Shown piece by piece: positions 8,249-17,522 of a DNA stretch of 64,000 bases. This DNA comes from a virus. Within the stretch, counting starts at the first letter, position 1; every line of letters begins with the position of its first letter. The notes beneath the pieces were generated by a model that saw nothing but the letters and a program-made list of their open reading frames with translations, searched no databases and had not been told where the DNA came from. The stretch covers positions 1 through 64,000 of the IMG/VR virus record IMGVR_UViG_3300010885_003070; one strand, written 5' to 3'. Position numbers and translations under genes: made by a program.

Positions 8249-8806
8249 TTAAGCGCCAGAAATATCTGTAGAACCGTCGAGTGCTTCCCACCATTGATAG
8301 GCGAGTGTAACACCGTATTCTTCGATCTGATCGCCTAGTCCCCAATCAAGTTCAATTGGAGCAACATCAGTAGGAAAGCAACCAACAATCTTGTATGACT
8401 TGATTGGAGGACCAGCTTTACTAAACTGTGTTACTAATGCGTCTGATTGATATGAGAACGCTGCTAGAGCCTGTGGAGCACGAAGGTTAGAAACGTGACC
8501 ATTGATTAGGTTTAGCCATGTTTCTAAGTTTCTACGGGCAACAAAGTTTTCATCATTGATGATTGTGAATGACCAATCTGGGAATGTTCTTGTTCCGGCG
8601 ATCTTGATTTCACGACCGAAATAAGGAACACTGATTGATGAAACACCATCACCTGGGAGTGAGGTTGCCCTCACTCTGAAGATGACATCTGGGGTCAATG
8701 GCGCAGCACCAAGAATTGGTGGTAGAGCCATTACAACTTCAAATAAACTTGGACGAGCGCCGTCGTTTACTAGTGTTGCTCTAAATTGATTGACATTAAA
8801 AGCCAT
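8249..8806 (-). CDS. 19: Tail tube protein gp19
   Basis: Forms the stacked hexameric rings of the inner tail tube. The 185-aa length is close to T4 gp19 (163 aa). Recognisable segments are MAFNVNQFRATLVNDGARPSL at the start (quoted in part: FRATLVNDGARPSLFEV), FRVRATSLPGDGVSSISVPYFGREIKIAGTR in pieces (ATSLPG, VPYFGREIK), the TIINDENFVARRNLETW block, and YKIVGCFPTDVAPIELDW near the C-terminus. It directly follows the sheath gene as in T4. An AATAAATA late-promoter-like octamer lies 21 bp upstream of the ATG. Confidence 0.94.
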   Translation of the reverse strand: MAFNVNQFRATLVNDGARPSLFEVVMALPPILGAAPLTPDVIFRVRATSLPGDGVSSISVPYFGREIKIAGTRTFPDWSFTIINDENFVARRNLETWLNLINGHVSNLRAPQALAAFSYQSDALVTQFSKAGPPIKSYKIVGCFPTDVAPIELDWGLGDQIEEYGVTLAYQWWEALDGSTDISGA

Positions 8807-8827
8807 TTGAGTTTTCTCCTTTTCCTT

Positions 8828-8835
8828 TATTTATT
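8828..8835 (-). promoter_or_regulatory. Late-promoter-like octamer upstream of gp19
   Basis: The minus strand reads AATAAATA, one mismatch from the T4 late consensus, overlapping the gp18 stop and followed by an AAAAGGAG ribosome-binding stretch. A separate promoter would allow high tail-tube expression. Confidence 0.4.
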
Positions 8836-10579
8836 AGAATTTGCCAACAATTTCGGAGAAGGCAACACCAGTTCTAACAGCCACAAAGTTAAGATGAATA
8901 AAGTTGATAGAACGGGCTGGCTTGACATAAATGTCCCCGATGAATTGATTACTATCGATGACTTGTGGTGTATTGTTTGTTTCGTCACAAACTACACGGA
9001 AGTCATAGATACCACGACGACCTTTAACGTCTCGTAGGAATGGTTCTACAAGAGCAACGAATTGTGATCTTGTAAATTCATCGTTGAACTCAAAGAGTGA
9101 ATACTTAGCTGCCTTTGAGATTGACTTTTCAAGAACGATAAACAATCTACGAACATTGATACGATCAAATGCTGATGGCTTTGTCTGTAGTGTTTTATCA
9201 CCATAGAGAACAGTGCCTTCGCCTTTGAATGTAACAACTGGATTGATGTTGTTCTTGTAGAGGTTATCTCTGTCAGCCTTTGTTGGCTGCCAAGAAAGTT
9301 TTGTAACATTCTTGATCTGACCACGGTTAAGACCGGCTGGTGAGAACCAAGCATCTCTTGTCTGATCGGTGCGGGCACAGAGACCAGCAACGTCACCATT
9401 GAGAGGAATCCAACGATACTTGTTGTTATACTTGTCAAACTGCTTCTTCCATCCTGAGTCCATGAAGGCATATGAAGATGAACCAAAGAAGTTTCTTGTA
9501 ACAAGTGACTTTGTTACTTCTGAGCCAGGTTGATCAACAACGTCTGTGTATTGTGGTGAAACGAATACAACAACGTCGCCACGACCAAATGAACCACCAG
9601 GAGCAGCAATGTTATCGATAACATACTTAGAAACGGTGTTTGAAGAACCGCCCATCATGATTAATGATGTGTCGTAAGCATCGGTATCAGAAAACTTAAC
9701 ATAGGAATTCTGAAGCTGTCCATCAGTTGGAGTAGCTAGAACACCGCCTGCTAATGTAAAGTTGAATGAAGCATTTGACTGCGAGAATTGAACACCTGAT
9801 GCTGTGTTACCCCATGTTGAGGTTTGAACAACAGGAACAGTTGTGTTAGAAATCGCATGGTTGATTGGCCATAGGAATGCTGAACGGTCCGCAATAACAC
9901 TAGCATAGTAGTTTGAAGAACCGTCATCATTAGTAGCGTCAACTGCTTTTGAAAGGTTTGAGTATCTTTCAAGAACTGAGTTTGCAATACCACCAGTGAA
10001 TGTACCTTTGGTATCAAGAACGATAATGTGCATTTCGTCGTTAGCACCACCACGGTCGGCAACATACTTTGATGTTCCTGGAGGACCATTGAACTGTGCA
10101 GCTTGTTCCCAATTTGCCCAATCGGCGTCAGAAGAACTAACATTTGCTTTAGCAAACACGCAAACTTTAATCTCGTTGCCGAGTGTACCAGCATAACGAG
10201 CAGCGAACATGCCGTATGCAGGGCTATTGGTAGCGAATACGTCCCAATTGGTATCCCAATCGTCACGATTTTTAACTAGGGCTGCTGTGTTACCAGATGT
10301 AGCGCATTTAGCGGCGAATGTATTGGCTGAGCGAACTACTCTGAGGTTATCACCATAAGCCAAGAAGTTAGCTGCGGTGAAGAATGAAACTGCTGTATTA
10401 TCTGATGGTTGACCGAACCAGCGAACTAGTTCAACCTCATTAGCAATTGTAGTAACCTCGTCAATAGGACCCCAATCAAAGTTTCCGGCAAATGCCCCTT
10501 CTGTAGTAGATGCGGCAGGAACAACGGTCGTAAGATCAATTTCGGACCATGTCACGCCTGGGGAAAGTGAATATGCCAT
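8834..10579 (-). CDS. 18: Contractile tail sheath protein gp18
   Basis: Sheath subunit that contracts around the gp19 tube. The 581-aa product begins MAYSLSPGVTWSEIDLTTVVP, the typical N-terminal linker arm of phage sheath proteins. It has PGGSFGRGDVVVFVSPQ and the C-terminal domain with WIPLNGDVAGLCARTDQ, AWFSPAGLNRGQIKNV, LYKNNINPVVTF and RINVRRLFIVLEKSI, the conserved sheath core. It ends with a beta segment (DIYVKPARSINFIHLNFV) that interlocks neighbouring subunits. T4 gp18 is 659 aa, so the protruding domain is somewhat smaller. It sits between gp17 and gp19 as expected. Confidence 0.96.
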   Translation of the reverse strand: MAYSLSPGVTWSEIDLTTVVPAASTTEGAFAGNFDWGPIDEVTTIANEVELVRWFGQPSDNTAVSFFTAANFLAYGDNLRVVRSANTFAAKCATSGNTAALVKNRDDWDTNWDVFATNSPAYGMFAARYAGTLGNEIKVCVFAKANVSSSDADWANWEQAAQFNGPPGTSKYVADRGGANDEMHIIVLDTKGTFTGGIANSVLERYSNLSKAVDATNDDGSSNYYASVIADRSAFLWPINHAISNTTVPVVQTSTWGNTASGVQFSQSNASFNFTLAGGVLATPTDGQLQNSYVKFSDTDAYDTSLIMMGGSSNTVSKYVIDNIAAPGGSFGRGDVVVFVSPQYTDVVDQPGSEVTKSLVTRNFFGSSSYAFMDSGWKKQFDKYNNKYRWIPLNGDVAGLCARTDQTRDAWFSPAGLNRGQIKNVTKLSWQPTKADRDNLYKNNINPVVTFKGEGTVLYGDKTLQTKPSAFDRINVRRLFIVLEKSISKAAKYSLFEFNDEFTRSQFVALVEPFLRDVKGRRGIYDFRVVCDETNNTPQVIDSNQFIGDIYVKPARSINFIHLNFVAVRTGVAFSEIVGKF

Positions 10580-10628
10580 CTTTTACTCCTTTGTAGGTTG
10601 GAATGGTGTTAAAATCCATTTCAACCAA

Positions 10629-10636
10629 TATTTATC
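10629..10636 (-). promoter_or_regulatory. Late-promoter-like octamer upstream of gp18
   Basis: The minus strand reads GATAAATA, one mismatch from TATAAATA, in the 76-bp gap between terminase and sheath genes and 49 bp before the gp18 ATG. It is a plausible start for abundant sheath mRNA. Confidence 0.42.
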
Positions 10637-10655
10637 GTTTTGGTGTTTTTCAGAA

Positions 10656-12335
10656 CTATAGCCGACCGTCCCACTTATATCCAAGATCATCAAACGGGTA
10701 TAGCTGTTCTCTTTCACGAACCCATCGATCACCACTAGCATCTATCTCGTCCACAACCTCATCTAATCCGTTATCAATGAAACCAAATGGCACATTTTCT
10801 ACATCTTCAAGATAAGCAATTTCTTTCTGTAGAACATAACGTATGTCATTAGAAACGGTTTCTTTGAACAATTTCTGGGCTGTTAACCAGCCAAAATGAA
10901 CCAGCGTCATAGCTAGGTCATCGTTTGCTCCTTCTTCTGCCGCAAAGGTCTTCTTTGTTGATGAGAAGGAATATAGCTCTGTAATTGTATCCTCATCGTT
11001 AAGTATTAGTTTATCACTCTCAACTAGCGTCTTGAGGTTAGCACAACCAATCATCTTTGACTGGGCTGTGATTTTGAGACCAAATGCTAGTTTATTCTTA
11101 CCAGCAGCAAACCCACCTGAGGCCTGCATACCCTGTTTACCCTTTAACTGAAACTTTAGCAGATTTTCATATGCCAGTTCATAGTGTAGAATGTCTGCGA
11201 CCTGTAGACCAATAGAATTGATTTCGATAAGAACGAAAGCGTCATTATACTTTCTTGCCGCTGAGTAGATAACTGCCGGTAGAAGCATCGGGCTAATTTC
11301 GTTATTTCTATATTTAGCTACCTGGCGATATGGGATTTGTGTAACGTCAAAGATAGAGAATGTGGAGTAATCTAGTCCCTGCCCTTCAGCAACATCGGCA
11401 CACAATACATATGTGTGTTTGTGTTCTGGTTGCTCAAAGATATCCATACACTCCATACGAGTGATTGGTTCTTTCCAGTGTAGTGAAGCAAGTTTGGCAC
11501 CACTGATTAGTGTGTTAGATGAACCTAAGAACTCACAACCAAACTCTTGGTCAAACTGACGTTGGCTAGTGTTTCGTATAGTTTCTGCCGCCCATGCTTC
11601 ATCTCTGCCCGGCACCATTGACCAGTGGATCTCAATAGGCTGATATGTGCTAGTCTTGTCAATAGCTTTCTGCCACATCTTGTAGAAAAGATTCATTCCA
11701 TTTGGTGTAGAAACGATAACGACCTTAGATGTTTTACCAGATGAAATAGTAGGATAAGTTGAATTAAAGAACTCTTCAGCAATGTTGTTTGGAACGAACG
11801 CAAACTCATCAAGAAAGATTATGTTAAATGAGAAACCACGAACTGAGGAGCCTGATGTTGAGTCAGCTAGAACTCTTGAACCGTTAGCAAGATAGATAGA
11901 ACCTTTGTTCCATTCTTTGATGCCTTGCTTCAAGAACATAGGTAGATACTCAAAAGCAAGTTTAAGTTTCTGTAACAACTCACGGGCAGTTGGAGCACGG
12001 TTAGCTAGAATAGCGACAACAAAGTTTTCGTTGAATAGAACCTGATGAAGAATATATGCCACACTTGTAGTTGACTTACCAACCTGTCGTGGTAGCTTAC
12101 AGATAGAGAAACGATTATCATGGAACGTCTGTAACATACGTTCCTGAAAGTCCCACATAGCAAATGGTATGAGACCTTTATCGACGTTGATGATTTTGAT
12201 GTAAGTCTTGGCAAAGTAAACGGGATCGTCAGCACACTTGATATATTCATCAAGTTCTGCTTGGGTAAACGAATGGCGATACTGCTCATTAGGCAGATTC
12301 GGATTGTTTTGATAACTAAACGGAGTCCTTGCCAT
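10656..12335 (-). CDS. 17: Large terminase subunit gp17 (packaging ATPase-nuclease)
   Basis: Motor that translocates DNA into the prohead and cuts the concatemer. 559 aa. ATPase domain: Walker A LPRQVGKSTT (81-90, Lys87), Walker B IIFLDEF (172-178, Asp176, Glu177), coupling motif STPNG (209-213). Nuclease domain of RNase H fold: VLCADVAEGQGLDYS (Asp314), VLIEINS (Glu371) and a later acidic motif GANDDLAMTL near the C-terminus. The intervening SGSSVRGFSFN is typical of T4-like enzymes. The start at ATG 12335 overlaps the gp16 end by 20 nt, a common arrangement of these two genes. All catalytic residues expected for the family are present. Confidence 0.97.
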   Translation of the reverse strand: MARTPFSYQNNPNLPNEQYRHSFTQAELDEYIKCADDPVYFAKTYIKIINVDKGLIPFAMWDFQERMLQTFHDNRFSICKLPRQVGKSTTSVAYILHQVLFNENFVVAILANRAPTARELLQKLKLAFEYLPMFLKQGIKEWNKGSIYLANGSRVLADSTSGSSVRGFSFNIIFLDEFAFVPNNIAEEFFNSTYPTISSGKTSKVVIVSTPNGMNLFYKMWQKAIDKTSTYQPIEIHWSMVPGRDEAWAAETIRNTSQRQFDQEFGCEFLGSSNTLISGAKLASLHWKEPITRMECMDIFEQPEHKHTYVLCADVAEGQGLDYSTFSIFDVTQIPYRQVAKYRNNEISPMLLPAVIYSAARKYNDAFVLIEINSIGLQVADILHYELAYENLLKFQLKGKQGMQASGGFAAGKNKLAFGLKITAQSKMIGCANLKTLVESDKLILNDEDTITELYSFSSTKKTFAAEEGANDDLAMTLVHFGWLTAQKLFKETVSNDIRYVLQKEIAYLEDVENVPFGFIDNGLDEVVDEIDASGDRWVREREQLYPFDDLGYKWDGRL

Positions 12336-12765
12336 CTTCTTTCTGTTTCTTGATAGCAGATAATAACTCTGCCGCTGAACCTACGAATACCGCCTGCTCC
12401 ACGTTAATGCTTTCGGCATTCTTCTTACGTGGATCAGCCGCTGGATCTGGTTCTTTCAGATCACGCTTCATCTTTTGTAGATTGTATAAATCTTTTGACG
12501 TTTCGCCAACAGTCTTGATAAGATTAGCAACGACCTCGAATCCTCGTGCGGATTCATTCTGTCTGGCGATAGTAGAAATGTCTTCAAGGGCATCGTTGCC
12601 CTTTTCAATGAGATTGCGTAAAGTATTACGAACTAGTCGGTAATCTTCATCTCCATCTTCATCGCTTACTGGTTCATATTCAATAACTTCACTCTTGACC
12701 TCTTCTTTAGGAACAGGCAAGTGTTCGATGCCCAAAGCATCTGACAGATTTTTCTCAACACCCAT
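12316..12765 (-). CDS. 16: Small terminase subunit gp16
   Basis: Regulates the gp17 motor and recognises DNA ends. 149 aa, near T4 gp16 (164 aa). The acidic N-terminus (EEVKSEVIEYEPVSDEDGDE) is followed by the coiled-coil oligomerisation core (about 43-115) with RNTLRNLIEKGNDALEDISTIA and GFEVVANLIKTVGETSKDLY in two helices. The C-terminal tail is Lys/Asp-rich. It is positioned directly upstream of and overlapping gp17. Identification rests on the helical pattern plus synteny, which is strong. Confidence 0.9.
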   Translation of the reverse strand: MGVEKNLSDALGIEHLPVPKEEVKSEVIEYEPVSDEDGDEDYRLVRNTLRNLIEKGNDALEDISTIARQNESARGFEVVANLIKTVGETSKDLYNLQKMKRDLKEPDPAADPRKKNAESINVEQAVFVGSAAELLSAIKKQKEDGKDSV

Positions 12766-12774
12766 AATGTATCC

Positions 12775-13704
12775 TTACGCTCTCAAGTCTCCTGTTAGTA
12801 TCCAGGTATTAGCTAAAACCTTTACCGCTGTTGCTGTTAGATATTGTCCAGCAAGGTTTGCCCAGTTGTTTGATGAATTGACTGTAACAGCGGCGTCATT
12901 AGCGATAATCTTTGTTGTACCTGAACCATACTGATAGATATAGATTGCTGAACCGATATTAGCAGGAGATAGAAACACATTATCATCTGGAATGCTAATG
13001 AAGATAGTATTTGGATTGTTAGCAATAATAATAGAATGTGGAACCACAATAGCTGAGTTAGAAACAGCACTAACTGGAAATCTTTCTCTAACTGGTCCTA
13101 GTGTATCAGAAAAACCTGCTGTTGATGTAACAGTACCTGTAATAGTAATGTTACCACCAAGTGTACCTGATGTATTCTGTAATGATGTGTTTGCTCTAGA
13201 GAATGCTGCGTTTGTTGTATTATAAACAATTGCTGTATTTGATAATGTGGTAAATGTTGAGTTTGCCCAACCATATGTTGTTACTGCTACAGCGTTAGCC
13301 CAACCGTTAGCTCCAACAGCATTGTTAGCAGCAAGAATAGAGGCATAGTTGTTACCAGCAGCACCTACAGAAGAGGCGTATGAATTAGATGCCGCTCCAA
13401 CTACGACAGCATAAGCATTACTAGAAGCACCAACACTAACAGCAAATAGATTGCCGCTTGTGCCAATGTTGTAAGCTAGTGTATTGACAGAATTGGAAAA
13501 CGCAAAGGCAGCATTAGCAACATTGTATGATGCCTGAATTGTTGTGTTTTGGTTCAGATCCACACCAGCTAATATTACCGATAAACTAGAGATATTACCA
13601 TAGACTTCGGTAAAGTTAGCATTGACGTTAGTGAAAGCACCACGAATTGTATCGCCGGTACCGTCATTTGCTACTGTTCCTACATTAATAATTTTCTGTG
13701 CCAT
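12775..13704 (-). CDS. Neck-region fibre protein (whisker-like), inserted between gp15 and gp16
   Basis: 309 aa. The N-terminal motif QKIINVGTVANDGTGDTIRG followed by AFTNVNANFTEVY is a recurrent attachment domain of phage fibres. The middle (about 60-190) is built of aromatic/Asn heptads (AAFAFSNSV, NNYASILAANN, GWANAVAV) shared with the fibre island. The C-terminal part (about 195-309) is a beta domain ending WILTGDLRA. T4 has no gene here: its whisker gene wac lies before gp13. A neck or collar fibre is my inference from its location among neck and terminase genes. A CATAAATA octamer lies 26 bp upstream. Confidence 0.6.
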   Translation of the reverse strand: MAQKIINVGTVANDGTGDTIRGAFTNVNANFTEVYGNISSLSVILAGVDLNQNTTIQASYNVANAAFAFSNSVNTLAYNIGTSGNLFAVSVGASSNAYAVVVGAASNSYASSVGAAGNNYASILAANNAVGANGWANAVAVTTYGWANSTFTTLSNTAIVYNTTNAAFSRANTSLQNTSGTLGGNITITGTVTSTAGFSDTLGPVRERFPVSAVSNSAIVVPHSIIIANNPNTIFISIPDDNVFLSPANIGSAIYIYQYGSGTTKIIANDAAVTVNSSNNWANLAGQYLTATAVKVLANTWILTGDLRA

Positions 13705-13730
13705 TTGCCTTTATCCTAATTCTTTCTTCT

Positions 13731-13738
13731 ATTTATGC
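13731..13738 (-). promoter_or_regulatory. Late-promoter-like octamer upstream of the neck fibre gene
   Basis: The minus strand reads CATAAATA, one mismatch from the T4 late consensus, overlapping the gp15 end and 26 bp before the downstream ATG. Confidence 0.4.
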
Positions 13739-14737
13739 GTCAGGCCATTCGGTAATTGTAGTCGTATAACCGTAATCGTCGCCGATCTGTGCGTTTATCG
13801 GATCAGGTTCAATCTTGATCTCTACCATCTTTGACGGTGGTTCATAGAATGAAACTAGCTTTCCGTTAGCATTAGTTGAGACGGCGTGAATATTAGTATT
13901 GACTATGAATGTGCCTTGAGTAGCGCCGATAGTCAATAGACCACTATCTTCTCTAAAACTGAGAACGATACCCTGTGCGGTAGCGTTTCTATAACTATCG
14001 CCTTGAAAAACTGTGTCTTCTATCTTGAATGTACCATTAGCATTGCCAATAAGCATATTTGTGATAAATCTAGGATTTAGATTGTTATCATTATGAATGT
14101 TAGCATAAACGGTACGAATAATCTTCGGTGTTGTAATTGGACCATAATAGTGTAGTTTCATCGTAAAGTTTAGTGTCCAATAGACATATCTCACCGAGTC
14201 AAAGTTTCCTTCGTATTCAATGTTGTTTGTCACATTATTGAGAACTATCGGAATATCTTTGATGAACCCTAGATCAGGAACCATAGCGGCTGATACTGTA
14301 AAGTCAGGATTGAAGAACGGAAGAATTTGTTCAACGATTTGTGTTCCGTCGTCGATGTTTCTGGCATAAACGTTTAATTGAAAGTTTAGATCGTAGGGAG
14401 CACCCATATATGCTGAAGATGCAGTTGACCCGCCAGTGACCGGTTTAGACGCTTTTAAAAGGCTATTCTGCTTGCGTGAAGCATCGTAGGTCAGACCAGC
14501 AATCTCAAATGACATGCGTGGAAGCAATGCCTGTAGTTGTCGAGTCAAATCTGGATCGGAAAAGACACGGGTAACCATCTTCTCTTTAGGAGCATAGATG
14601 ATCGGAACAAGAAAGCGGTTGACTTCTTTTCCTGTCTGTTCATTCTTACGAATGATACTAATATCATCAAATAGTCTTCCAAAGAGGATGACTGCTTTCT
14701 TTGTTAGCTGATGATAGTAGTGAGCATTACCGAGCAT
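13733..14737 (-). CDS. 15: Tail sheath stabiliser / tail terminator gp15
   Basis: Hexameric cap at the top of the tail that joins tail to neck. 334 aa (T4 gp15 is 272). The N-terminal block matches the family: HYYHQLTKKAVILFGRLFDD, then ISIIRKNEQTG, FLVPIIYAPKEKM and LLPRMSFEIAGLTYDASRKQ. The long middle includes YGPITTPKIIRTVYANIHND. The C-terminal extension (about 290-334) is beta-rich and absent from T4. The start overlaps the gp14 stop as TAATG at 14737, implying coupled translation of the neck proteins. Confidence 0.9.
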   Translation of the reverse strand: MLGNAHYYHQLTKKAVILFGRLFDDISIIRKNEQTGKEVNRFLVPIIYAPKEKMVTRVFSDPDLTRQLQALLPRMSFEIAGLTYDASRKQNSLLKASKPVTGGSTASSAYMGAPYDLNFQLNVYARNIDDGTQIVEQILPFFNPDFTVSAAMVPDLGFIKDIPIVLNNVTNNIEYEGNFDSVRYVYWTLNFTMKLHYYGPITTPKIIRTVYANIHNDNNLNPRFITNMLIGNANGTFKIEDTVFQGDSYRNATAQGIVLSFREDSGLLTIGATQGTFIVNTNIHAVSTNANGKLVSFYEPPSKMVEIKIEPDPINAQIGDDYGYTTTITEWPDA

Positions 14738-15633
14738 TATGGCGTTCCAAACGGATTAGTTTCTGACAAGTCTAGTATTAGATCAGCGCCAGTATCAAAG
14801 TCTTCGTTGTTAAAGATATCAAACTTAACGTAGTCGTTTCTTTCGTCATCAACTGATAACACATTAAATTGAGCACCTGAGGTATTACCATATAGTCCAT
14901 TAGCACCATTTGATGAGAATTGACCACCAATACCAACAACAAACATTGTGCCATTGGCTTTATACCAATCTCTAATCTCACCATTTGCTGTATTGTTAGC
15001 CCATGTTCCGTCAGGACTCTGATAGACAACCTCGTTATCAAAGAAGTTATTGAAGCCTGTAAGACCTAGATTTAGTTTTTGTGTGTATGCGTTATCTTGT
15101 TCAATCTTATCAATCTCTTCAATACCTGTATCAATCTCTTCTTGACTAAATCTGAATAGTTCGCAGCGCATTTCATAGATGTATGGCTCTCTGTTACCGA
15201 GAGAATAGAACATAAGTTTCTTTTCGATGAACTTGATCTCAAATAGACGATGCATTAGAGGAACGTAGATTAGATCCCCTTCTTGTGGTCTGGTGCGTAA
15301 TGTTGTAGGAAGACCTTTGACAAATGATCGGCGAGAGATGACAAAGTTAGATGTGTCTCTAATCTCTAATCCAAACTTACTAAAGAAATCACCATCGCCT
15401 TCAAAGCCTTCGACGTTAGCGAGATAGGCTTCCATTGTATATGCTTTAGAAAACTTTGAGTTCTTATACTCACCAAAGATCATATCACCACTATCGTAGG
15501 AATCTCTAGGAATATAATATACACCATGTCCCATGATCTCAATGGACTCTACAATAACATCCTCCATAAGACGATGCTCATTGTTTAAACGATTTTGCTG
15601 AGGAAAGTTGTTAAAGTATCGATTGAGAGCCAT
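14737..15633 (-). CDS. 14: Neck protein gp14
   Basis: Forms the hexameric collar between portal complex and tail. 298 aa (T4 gp14 is 256). Family features include MALNRYFNNFPQQNR, LMEDVIVESIEIMGHGVYYI, DMIFGEYKNSKFSKAY, EGDGDFFSKFGLEIRDTS, FVISRRSFVKG and LIYVPLMHRLFEIKFIEK. It is coupled on both sides through TAATG overlaps (15633 with gp13, 14737 with gp15), so gp13-gp14-gp15 is one translational unit. Confidence 0.93.
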   Translation of the reverse strand: MALNRYFNNFPQQNRLNNEHRLMEDVIVESIEIMGHGVYYIPRDSYDSGDMIFGEYKNSKFSKAYTMEAYLANVEGFEGDGDFFSKFGLEIRDTSNFVISRRSFVKGLPTTLRTRPQEGDLIYVPLMHRLFEIKFIEKKLMFYSLGNREPYIYEMRCELFRFSQEEIDTGIEEIDKIEQDNAYTQKLNLGLTGFNNFFDNEVVYQSPDGTWANNTANGEIRDWYKANGTMFVVGIGGQFSSNGANGLYGNTSGAQFNVLSVDDERNDYVKFDIFNNEDFDTGADLILDLSETNPFGTP

Positions 15634-16382
15634 TAGCCTACCAAGAATCCTGGAGGGGCTTCATATGTCTCACGAATGTTTTGTTCAACCTTTTCAATGT
15701 CATTGACGGCTTCGTTATAGATATCAACACCACGCATAGTGACACCGCCTGGCAATTGCATCTTGTCGAACTTGGACATATTGGTGCCCCATTGTTTCTT
15801 GATGTATGCTGTGGTGAGTTTCTTGAGCATACGATCATTCCATACCTGTGTATATGTATCAGGATCAGTAATAACGAATCCTTCAACGACCATAAACTCA
15901 CCGGCTTGAATATCGTTCTCCCAATCCCAATCAACATAGAGCTTATCAGTCAAGCGATTGAAACGAATTGGCTGCTCACCGGTAAACACTAGATCGAGTG
16001 TGGCTAGATGCTGCATTGTGAGAGAGTAATTGACATATGATGTGGATGATAAGTCCCAAAGATCATTGAGACGCAACTGATAGCGAAGGTCAAACATATT
16101 CATACCCATCTTGTTTTGACCAACTCTAAAAACTCTTGTAGCGCCGATTAGACTGTCACTAACGGTAATGTATTTGTTAGCCTTGTCTGTATTAGTAACC
16201 TGATGCTTAACGTATGTGCGTTCGGTACCGTTAAAGTGGAATTCATTCCAATACTCAAAGGCAAGTTCTACGGCGTCATTGACCTGCTCATCATCCACGT
16301 TGATTTGAACAACCGGATGGCCGAGCTGACGGAGGCAAAACTCTTTTAGTTCTTCTTTGTTAGCAGGTTTGTTGAGCGACAT
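15633..16382 (-). CDS. 13: Neck / head completion protein gp13
   Basis: Head-completion protein that attaches to portal after packaging. 249 aa (T4 gp13 is 309). The N-terminal helical domain has ELKEFCLRQLGHPVVQINV and DDEQVNDAVELAFEYWNEFH, diagnostic of gp13. Later blocks include VFRVGQNKMGMNMFDLRYQL, WENDIQAGEFMVVEGF and LKKLTTAYIKKQWGTNMSKF, ending MRGVDIYNEAVNDIEKVEQ. It is the first gene after the radical SAM pair, with its own TATAAATA octamer 25 bp upstream. Confidence 0.93.
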   Translation of the reverse strand: MSLNKPANKEELKEFCLRQLGHPVVQINVDDEQVNDAVELAFEYWNEFHFNGTERTYVKHQVTNTDKANKYITVSDSLIGATRVFRVGQNKMGMNMFDLRYQLRLNDLWDLSSTSYVNYSLTMQHLATLDLVFTGEQPIRFNRLTDKLYVDWDWENDIQAGEFMVVEGFVITDPDTYTQVWNDRMLKKLTTAYIKKQWGTNMSKFDKMQLPGGVTMRGVDIYNEAVNDIEKVEQNIRETYEAPPGFLVG

Positions 16383-16407
16383 CTGACTCTCTTATTTGTT
16401 GTTTACT

Positions 16408-16415
16408 TATTTATA
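16408..16415 (-). promoter_or_regulatory. T4-type late promoter candidate for the neck operon
   Basis: The minus strand reads TATAAATA exactly, in the 39-bp gap between the second radical SAM gene and gp13. It separates the enzyme pair from the neck operon. Confidence 0.5.
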
Positions 16416-16421
16416 TAGCCT

Positions 16422-17516
16422 TCATATAAAACTATCGACGCTTATCACCTCATTGTAAAAACACTGTGCTAGGGTTTCCGGCAGATCGTCTTTCTTCCAT
16501 TGTCCACAGTTTCTAACGCAGGTTAATAGTTTGTTGTTCCCACACCAGTGCTTGTTCCAGTCAATCTGCCACGTTTCGCTGTCAATGATATCCTTTATTG
16601 ACTTTTTAGAACAATCCACTTCTCCCAAACTGTCAATCAAATCTAGATTTTGCTGATCCGAAACTTGTCTCATTTCTGAATATATATATTCGTTTTCAGT
16701 AAGAGGATTTAGTCCATCAAAGAAACAACAGGGTCGAATCTTCTTTAAAGAATCTATATAGAGTTGTTTCGTCTCTTTTGCGGAACATCGGATGTCTGCT
16801 ATTTGAGCATAATGCTTGTAGTTTAGAACCATGTCTTCTGTTGGATAAAACAGACTGTTATTACTAGGTGCTTCTAAGTAATAGAGAGTGTCATTCTTAT
16901 CATCAACGACCTTAAACTCTTTTGCACTATCAAACCTAGATGATTCCTTTATTATAAAGTTTCGAAATCCTAATTCTTTGGCTCTTCCTCGAGCCTCCTC
17001 AAACTGATGTTCGTTATGTTTAAATTTAATGAATTGCCAAACGGCGAATCCGCCCGCAGATATGAACGCTTTAGCATTATCTATAATTTTGTTGTAGTCG
17101 GTTCCAATTCTATAAAGATGATGTGTATCCTCTAAACCGTCGATACCAAAAAGAACAGTATGAACTGGAGGCAATGCCTTTGCTAATCGTTTCCACCAAT
17201 CTTCTTTTTGAAGACTCCCATTGGTGCTGATTGATACTATAACGTTAGGATTTATGTCTGTTATATGCTGACACATATCTACTAAGTTTTTATTGATTGC
17301 CGGATCTCCACTATTGCCACAAAAAGAGAAATAGGTAATCTGATTCAAAACATCTTCATTGATGATACTTTTAAAATCTTCTAAAGACCAATCGGACAGT
17401 ATCAGATCAGGATGTAAAGATCCACCATGTATATTCCGACGACACATAGGACATGATGCCTGACATCTACTAGATATATCAACAGTTATCAATGATAATT
17501 GCGAAAATCTAAACAT
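16422..17516 (-). CDS. Radical SAM enzyme with C-terminal Cys-rich (SPASM-like) region
   Basis: 364-aa putative radical S-adenosylmethionine enzyme. The [4Fe-4S]/SAM motif is C-x3-C-x2-C in SSRCQASCPMCRRN (Cys18, Cys22, Cys25). A GGEP-like SAM-binding turn reads SFCGNSGDPAI (about 93-103). STNGS and LFGIDGLEDTHHLYR follow in barrel order. The C-terminal part has IRPCCFFDG and CVRNCGQWKKDDLP with a later Cys, which resembles an auxiliary Fe-S (SPASM/twitch) domain. The sibling gene lies 6 bp upstream. The substrate is unknown. Peptide or nucleotide modification are both open. Not a T4 gene, and an unusual guest in the structural operon. Confidence 0.85.
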   Translation of the reverse strand: MFRFSQLSLITVDISSRCQASCPMCRRNIHGGSLHPDLILSDWSLEDFKSIINEDVLNQITYFSFCGNSGDPAINKNLVDMCQHITDINPNVIVSISTNGSLQKEDWWKRLAKALPPVHTVLFGIDGLEDTHHLYRIGTDYNKIIDNAKAFISAGGFAVWQFIKFKHNEHQFEEARGRAKELGFRNFIIKESSRFDSAKEFKVVDDKNDTLYYLEAPSNNSLFYPTEDMVLNYKHYAQIADIRCSAKETKQLYIDSLKKIRPCCFFDGLNPLTENEYIYSEMRQVSDQQNLDLIDSLGEVDCSKKSIKDIIDSETWQIDWNKHWCGNNKLLTCVRNCGQWKKDDLPETLAQCFYNEVISVDSFI

Positions 17517-17522
17517 AGTTTT

